DNA from: Caldifarciminota bacterium UBA3073
GTDB taxonomy: Bacteria > Hydrothermota > UBA3073
Assembly: GCA_002366725.1 (NCBI GenBank)
Contig: DFBT01000031.1
Span: 1-9,483, forward strand
Length of the DNA: 9,483 bases
Direction of reading: 5' to 3'
The notes below the pieces were generated by a model that was not told the DNA's origin, searched no databases, and worked only from the letters and a program-made list of their open reading frames with translations. Of this stretch, positions 5,561 to 9,483 are shown one piece after another (positions within the stretch are counted from its first letter, which is position 1; each line of letters opens with the position of its first letter). A program made the position numbers and the translations under genes.

Positions 5561-7708
5561 ATGAAAGTAAAAGTAATGCTCGTTTTCTTTTTAATCTTAT
5601 TTATAGGTTCCTTGGAGTTTGCGATTGCCGATGAAATAAAGTGGCTTGCCATAGGCTCTTTACATGATTGGTATTCAAGTGGAGGCTGTGAACGGGAAGT
5701 TGGACGGAGACACCTCATATCAGACCAACAAGATGGATTGAGATGGAATGCGCAATTTCTATATCAGGATTGCAAGGCCGCTAAAGGACTATGGATTGGC
5801 GCCACAAACTACTATGACCCTATAGTAGACAAGACATTTAACCATAAGGTTGTTCATGTAGGGCCAAGACATCTGGATGAGGAGATGGAGACTATGCCGG
5901 TGGAATTCAAGCTGAACGGGCGTTTTGATCACCCCCTTGTTCTCGTGGATGGTATCCCTGCTTGTAACACTATTTATATGGATGTTGTGGATGAAGTTGA
6001 TGAAATGCTTAAGGCAGATAGATTACTCTACAATGTGGTAAATACCTCTATTGGTATTACGATAATAAGAAGAAACTATGCCTTCAGTAGTCAATACCAC
6101 GACAATTATTTTATCTATGATTATGTCTTCAAAAACACAGGTATTATTGACAAAGAAGGTACCGTAAACGACCAAACGCTCGAGGGGGTCGTTTTCTTTT
6201 TTCAATATCGATATGCACCTTGTAGGGAGACCGGCCCTTATGGTTGTTCCTGGACGCCTCAAAACGCCTGTTGGGGACGCAATACAATGAACGATGTTAT
6301 TGGTCAAAGAGAACCTGTAGGTGAGCCTTTCCGTGCTCTATTTTCCTGGAAGGGAAAACATTCTCAATGGGGAGGTCCCGCCGGGGATTGTATTGGCGAG
6401 CCTAATATTGGTTCTAATACGTCCCTTGCACCGTTAGTCGTATCTGCCGATGGACACTTGGGTGCTCAGCAATATGTTGGAGTAGTAACAATATATGCAG
6501 ATAAATCTGCAAATGATAAATCGGACGATCCCTATCAACCAACGACTACCTGGTATGTAGATTCTGATCATAAGTTAAATTCTGGCAACGATCAGTTCAA
6601 TGCAGTGAAAATGGCAGAAGAGTATGAGTTTATGACTGCGGGACATCCTCCTTTAACTCATGCTGAGGAGGTAGGCGATGGAAACGTTGATGAATGGGGA
6701 CCTACTGCCGGTGGCTATTCTCAAACACAAGGTTTTGGTCCTTATACGCTTGCACCTGGCGATAGTATCCATATTGTGCTTGCAGAGGGGATTGCCGGTC
6801 TAAGTCGAAAGGCATGTTACGAAATCGGTGGACAATGGTACAAGTGGGGCTATGAAGGGGAAACTGGACCCTACGAATTACCTGACGGAAGTACCACAAA
6901 TGATGGGAATGAGTACAAAAATGCATGGGTATATACTGGTAAGGACTCGTTATTCCAGACATTTGACCGTGCAATTGCAAACTATGAATCAAATTTTGAT
7001 ATTCCTCAACCTCCCCCACCTCCAGAATTGTTTGAGGTAAACTCTGGAGGAGACCGTATTGCTTTAACTTGGTCTGATAATGCAGAATCCTGGCCCAATT
7101 TTGCAGGCTATAGGGTCTATCGTGCGATTCATAAGCCGGATTCAACTTATGAATTGATATTCGCCTGTGGAGAAGGAACAGACCATCCAAATATTGTTGA
7201 CAGATTCGACGATGTTACTGCCAAACGCGGTTTTGATTACTATTATTATATCACATCCTTTGACGATGGGAGTACTAATGATATTGAGCCCGGGGTTCCA
7301 TTAGAAAGCAGTAAGTTTTACACAATGACGAATGAGCCTGCCTATCTTCGTCGTCCTGCTAATAAATCGATGGCGAATATAAGAGTCGTTCCCAATCCAT
7401 ATAATATCAAGGCCCGTGATATACAATATGGTGCGGGTGGCCCTGATAGAATTATGTTCTTAGACATCCCCGCTTTCTGCACGATAAAAATTTATACAGA
7501 GAGGGGAGACCTTATTAAGACTCTTGAACATACAGACGGGAGTGGAGATGCCGCATGGGAGTCAATAACTTCCTCCCGACAGGTTGTGGTTAGTGGCATT
7601 TATATTGCCCACTTTGAAGTAACTAAAGATTACAATGACCCTGTCACTGGAGAATTATTGTACAAAAAAGGAGAACAAGCCGTTCGAAAATTTGTAATCA
7701 TACGTTAA
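5561..7708 (+). CDS. Secreted fibronectin type III protein of unknown function with a T9SS-like C-terminal domain
   Basis: 715 residues from the ATG at 5561. Residues 1-24 are a signal peptide (KVK, long hydrophobic core, AIA before DEIKW). Residues about 25-475 form a large extracellular region that I cannot assign to a named family; it is rich in Gly, Trp and Tyr and holds eight cysteines, three of them in a cluster (PC, GC, AC near 222-240). A proline run (PQPPPPPE, from 482) leads into a fibronectin type III domain (about 489-590; IALTWSDN, GYRVYRA, YYYYITSFDDG). Residues 606-715 are a beta domain with VVPNPYN, IKIYTERGDLIKTLEH, VSGIYIAHFEV and a final KFVIIR, parallel to the T9SS sorting domain of gene 1 but longer and divergent. 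It lies downstream of the receptor and 16 nt before a lipoprotein gene, with which it is surely cotranscribed. It probably acts at the cell surface or outside the cell, perhaps as a partner or client of the receptor. The function is unknown; no catalytic motif is seen. Confidence 0.85.
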   Translation: MKVKVMLVFFLILFIGSLEFAIADEIKWLAIGSLHDWYSSGGCEREVGRRHLISDQQDGLRWNAQFLYQDCKAAKGLWIGATNYYDPIVDKTFNHKVVHVGPRHLDEEMETMPVEFKLNGRFDHPLVLVDGIPACNTIYMDVVDEVDEMLKADRLLYNVVNTSIGITIIRRNYAFSSQYHDNYFIYDYVFKNTGIIDKEGTVNDQTLEGVVFFFQYRYAPCRETGPYGCSWTPQNACWGRNTMNDVIGQREPVGEPFRALFSWKGKHSQWGGPAGDCIGEPNIGSNTSLAPLVVSADGHLGAQQYVGVVTIYADKSANDKSDDPYQPTTTWYVDSDHKLNSGNDQFNAVKMAEEYEFMTAGHPPLTHAEEVGDGNVDEWGPTAGGYSQTQGFGPYTLAPGDSIHIVLAEGIAGLSRKACYEIGGQWYKWGYEGETGPYELPDGSTTNDGNEYKNAWVYTGKDSLFQTFDRAIANYESNFDIPQPPPPPELFEVNSGGDRIALTWSDNAESWPNFAGYRVYRAIHKPDSTYELIFACGEGTDHPNIVDRFDDVTAKRGFDYYYYITSFDDGSTNDIEPGVPLESSKFYTMTNEPAYLRRPANKSMANIRVVPNPYNIKARDIQYGAGGPDRIMFLDIPAFCTIKIYTERGDLIKTLEHTDGSGDAAWESITSSRQVVVSGIYIAHFEVTKDYNDPVTGELLYKKGEQAVRKFVIIR

Positions 7709-7724
7709 CTGAAGGGAGAGAAAA

Positions 7725-8321
7725 ATGATATCCTTTGATTTCTTCAGAAAAGGCGTTCCGGTTATCTTAGGAATCCTGCTTGTCGTTGTATTTTTTGGTT
7801 GTGAGGAATATCAAAAGGAAGAGTTTACCATATCGGATCTGGACGCCAAAGCCTGTGTACTCCTCCTTGATAGTTTGAGCGATACTATCTCCACATCTCT
7901 ATTAACGAATTTTGACACCACCTGGGTTGTAGATACTGTGATCTATAATAGTATCCCTGAAATCCTGGATTCTCTAGAAACGAATAATATTATGATTACA
8001 CCTGGTGTAAGTTACACTATCGTTACCCCGGAAGATATGGACACGAATTATATTTTCTATCAAGATAGTCTTATTGGTGGCGATGGGGTAAATGTAGTCT
8101 TTTACTTTAATGATTATTTAAGTATCAATCTTGTGGGAGAAAATGGAACTGTTATTGATGAGAAAAGCAAGGCTATTCCTCTGGAGACAGTATATGATTG
8201 CCCGGAACTAAAAACTCGTATCGTTTATAAACTTGTAGAGGAGGGGTATTTAGTGGAACTTGTTAAAATTAATCAAACATTATCAGATACCCTTCGTGCG
8301 GTAATTTTGCATGAACAATAA
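7725..8321 (+). CDS. Small lipoprotein of unknown function
   Basis: 198 residues; the ATG at 7725 follows a purine-rich Shine-Dalgarno (AAGGGAGAG, 7712-7720). A basic N-terminus (RKG) and hydrophobic segment (11-24) end in VVFFGC, a slightly atypical lipobox with Cys26 as the likely lipidated residue. The following CEEYQKEE lacks Asp at +2, so outer-membrane targeting is expected by the E. coli rule, though that rule may not hold in this lineage. The mature part is acidic and rich in Asp, Thr, Val and Ile, and is probably mostly beta. It has two further cysteines (Cys44 and one in VYDCPEL) that could form a disulfide. I recognise no domain. It lies 16 nt after the secreted FnIII gene, so the two form an operon. 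It could anchor or assist that protein or the receptor, a SusD-like role by position only; it is far too short to be SusD. Confidence 0.8.
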   Translation: MISFDFFRKGVPVILGILLVVVFFGCEEYQKEEFTISDLDAKACVLLLDSLSDTISTSLLTNFDTTWVVDTVIYNSIPEILDSLETNNIMITPGVSYTIVTPEDMDTNYIFYQDSLIGGDGVNVVFYFNDYLSINLVGENGTVIDEKSKAIPLETVYDCPELKTRIVYKLVEEGYLVELVKINQTLSDTLRAVILHEQ

Positions 8322-8358
8322 CACACCGATTAAATTAACTCAGATTATGCATTAAGAA

Positions 8359-8456
8359 ACCACAAGAGGTTGAAGACCAGAGACGAATAATTTCAACATT
8401 AACAATGCAAAATTATCAATCCTGCCCTCCGTTAGGCAGGTGTGGTCTTCAGTCTT
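8359..8456 (+). other. Self-complementary intergenic region, candidate structured RNA or repeat element
   Basis: The outer stem pairs TGAAGACCA (8371-8379) with TGGTCTTCA (8443-8451), and extends outward to 8366/8456 with G-U pairs, about 14 pairs in all. Inside are two hairpins: ATAATTT (8387-8393) with AAATTAT (8410-8416), and CCTGCC (8421-8426) with GGCAGG (8435-8440). Together they give a three-way junction. An alternative pairing, ACCACA (8359-8364) with TGTGGT (8441-8446), excludes the outer stem. No promoter or ORF is convincing in this gap (8322-8515). It could be a processing or attenuation signal between the lipoprotein and PorV-like genes, or a MITE-like palindrome. Confidence 0.5.
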
Positions 8457-8515
8457 AATTTGTTGTTAACGCGTATTTTGGACTAACTTGTAACATTTAA
8501 TGTCGGAGGGTTATT

Positions 8516-9483
8516 ATGAGAAAAAGAATCTTGATCTTTGTCCTGGCAATCTTTGCTATTACCGTATCTACCTCAAATGTTTACCCACAGAAAAAGCTTG
8601 CACAAACTGGATTTCAGTTTTTAAGTGTAGGCTCGGACGCACGTGCGTCTGCTATGGGTGAAGCCTTTACGACCGTTGAAGGTCTGTCCAGCGCACTTTT
8701 TTACAACCCTGCAGGAATGGCACGGTTATCCTCTTTTGTAGATATGACAGCCAACCATACCCAGTGGATTGGGGATATTAAGCATTATTCTTTTAGTCTC
8801 GCATTAAGCCCTTGGGGAGGAAGAAATGGTGTGTTTGGTTTTAGTGCCATGTCGGTGGACTATGGGGAAATTCAGGGAACAATGGTCTGGGCAAATCCTG
8901 AGGGTTATATTGATACAGATATATTCAAACCTCAAGCAATTGCCATTGGTGTGGGTTATGCAAGATGTCTAACTGACAAATTTTCAGTTGGGGGTCAGAT
9001 AAAAGAAGTTTCTCAATCACTGGGAAAAAGTGTCGCTCCAGATGAAGGAGTTAAAAAGAACTTGGCATCAGCCTTGGCATTTGATTTTGGAACCATTTAT
9101 CGAACTGGTTTCAAAAGTTTATCTTTCGGAGTGTCTTTACGCAATTTTTCTGAAGAAGTGAAATTTGAAAGAGAGGGCTTTCAGTTGCCGCTCACCTTTA
9201 AAATTGGCCTCTCAGTGAATGCACTTGACTTTTTCATGGATGTTCCTCGTGAGAAGCATTCTCTTCTTCTTATTATGGATGCGGTTCATCCGAGGTCCTA
9301 TCCGGAATATATCGATTTGGGAAGCGAATATCTATTTATGAATATGTTGGCTTTGCGTCTCGGATACATGACCGGTCAGGATGAGTGTGGATTAACTATG
9401 GGATTTGGACTACAGAAATTTGGGTTCTCATTTGATTATTCATACACTCCGTTTGGTGTTTTTAATAATGTTAACAGGTTCAC
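8516..9483 (+). CDS. PorV/PorQ-family outer-membrane protein (3' end missing)
   Basis: The ATG at 8516 follows GGAGGG (8505-8510) at 5 nt. The frame stays open to the window edge, giving 322 visible codons. Residues 1-24 look like a signal peptide (RKR, ILIFVLAIFAITV), although the cleavage site is not a clean AxA. The next stretch carries the family signature: TGFQFLSVGSDARASAMGEA followed by SALFYNPAGMARL. The rest alternates short strands rich in Gly and aromatics (FSLALSPWGG, AIAIGVGYARC, FGLQKFGFSFDYSYTPFGV), as expected for a FadL-like 14-strand barrel. PorV proper carries T9SS cargo to the attachment complex. FCB-related phyla encode many paralogs whose roles are not settled, so this one need not be the true shuttle. 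It lies 194 nt after the lipoprotein gene, across a structured gap. Family members are usually somewhat longer, so only a short C-terminal part should be missing. Confidence 0.9.
   Translation, partial: MRKRILIFVLAIFAITVSTSNVYPQKKLAQTGFQFLSVGSDARASAMGEAFTTVEGLSSALFYNPAGMARLSSFVDMTANHTQWIGDIKHYSFSLALSPWGGRNGVFGFSAMSVDYGEIQGTMVWANPEGYIDTDIFKPQAIAIGVGYARCLTDKFSVGGQIKEVSQSLGKSVAPDEGVKKNLASALAFDFGTIYRTGFKSLSFGVSLRNFSEEVKFEREGFQLPLTFKIGLSVNALDFFMDVPREKHSLLLIMDAVHPRSYPEYIDLGSEYLFMNMLALRLGYMTGQDECGLTMGFGLQKFGFSFDYSYTPFGVFNNVNRF

Noticed and set aside
6702..7190. Minus-strand open frame of 162 codons inside the secreted FnIII gene
   Set aside because: It has no ribosome binding site, an implausible composition (His/Gln/Leu-rich) and lies fully antisense to a well-supported gene. 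The other minus-strand and alternate-frame ORFs at 250-651, 2866-3225, 4145-4507 and 4537-4827 are shadows for the same reasons.
7725..8321. SusD-like glycan-binding lipoprotein
   Set aside because: It follows a TonB receptor and is a lipoprotein, but at 198 residues it is less than half the usual SusD length, is predicted to be beta-rich rather than helical TPR, and is separated from the receptor by another gene.
8359..8456. tRNA-like fold in the intergenic region
   Set aside because: Three stems form, but there is no conserved T-loop (TTCRANY), no anticodon arm of proper length and no CCA acceptor end; the outer stem is too long for an acceptor.
8460..8488. Promoter before the PorV-like gene (TTGTTG with CTAACT at 17 bp)
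   Set aside because: The -10 box matches the consensus too weakly to support a call.

Overview
The window is a stretch of chromosome from a Gram-negative, didermic bacterium with an outer membrane. It most likely belongs to the wider FCB (Fibrobacteres-Chlorobi-Bacteroidetes) group or one of its uncultivated relatives (Marinimicrobia, KSB1, Calditrichota or WOR-3 type lineages). Three protein signs support this: a type IX secretion (T9SS) type A-like C-terminal sorting domain, a TonB-dependent receptor with an N-terminal carboxypeptidase-regulatory-like domain, and a PorV/PorQ-type outer-membrane protein. Base composition is moderate to AT-leaning and intergenic DNA is AT-rich. The exact phylum cannot be fixed from the sequence alone.

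Layout: all five genes lie on the plus strand. (1) Positions 1-2013 hold the C-terminal 670 residues of a secreted multidomain protein: the end of an M23 (LytM-type) peptidase domain, a beta-sandwich region, a fibronectin type III domain, a glutamine-amidotransferase-like alpha/beta domain and a T9SS sorting domain. (2) Positions 2014-2274 are noncoding, with weak hairpins, an exact consensus sigma-70 promoter and a ribosome binding site that can fold into a hairpin. (3) 2275-5415 is a complete TonB-dependent receptor. (4) 5416-5560 is filled almost entirely by a palindromic repeat element. (5) 5561-7708 is a secreted FnIII protein with a noncanonical C-terminal domain. (6) 7725-8321 is a small lipoprotein. 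(7) 8322-8515 is noncoding but strongly self-complementary. (8) 8516-9483 is the start of a PorV/PorQ-family protein that runs off the window.

The four downstream genes look like one cell-surface module behind the promoter at 2181-2209: an outer-membrane receptor, a secreted partner, a lipoprotein and an outer-membrane barrel related to the T9SS shuttle protein PorV. The substrate and purpose cannot be read from the sequence. The secreted protein and the lipoprotein have no function I recognise, and they are the best candidates for undescribed biology here. The other notable signal is a set of short-period repeats with an ACGAAT core. One has inserted in frame into the sorting domain of gene 1, and another separates the receptor from the secreted protein.
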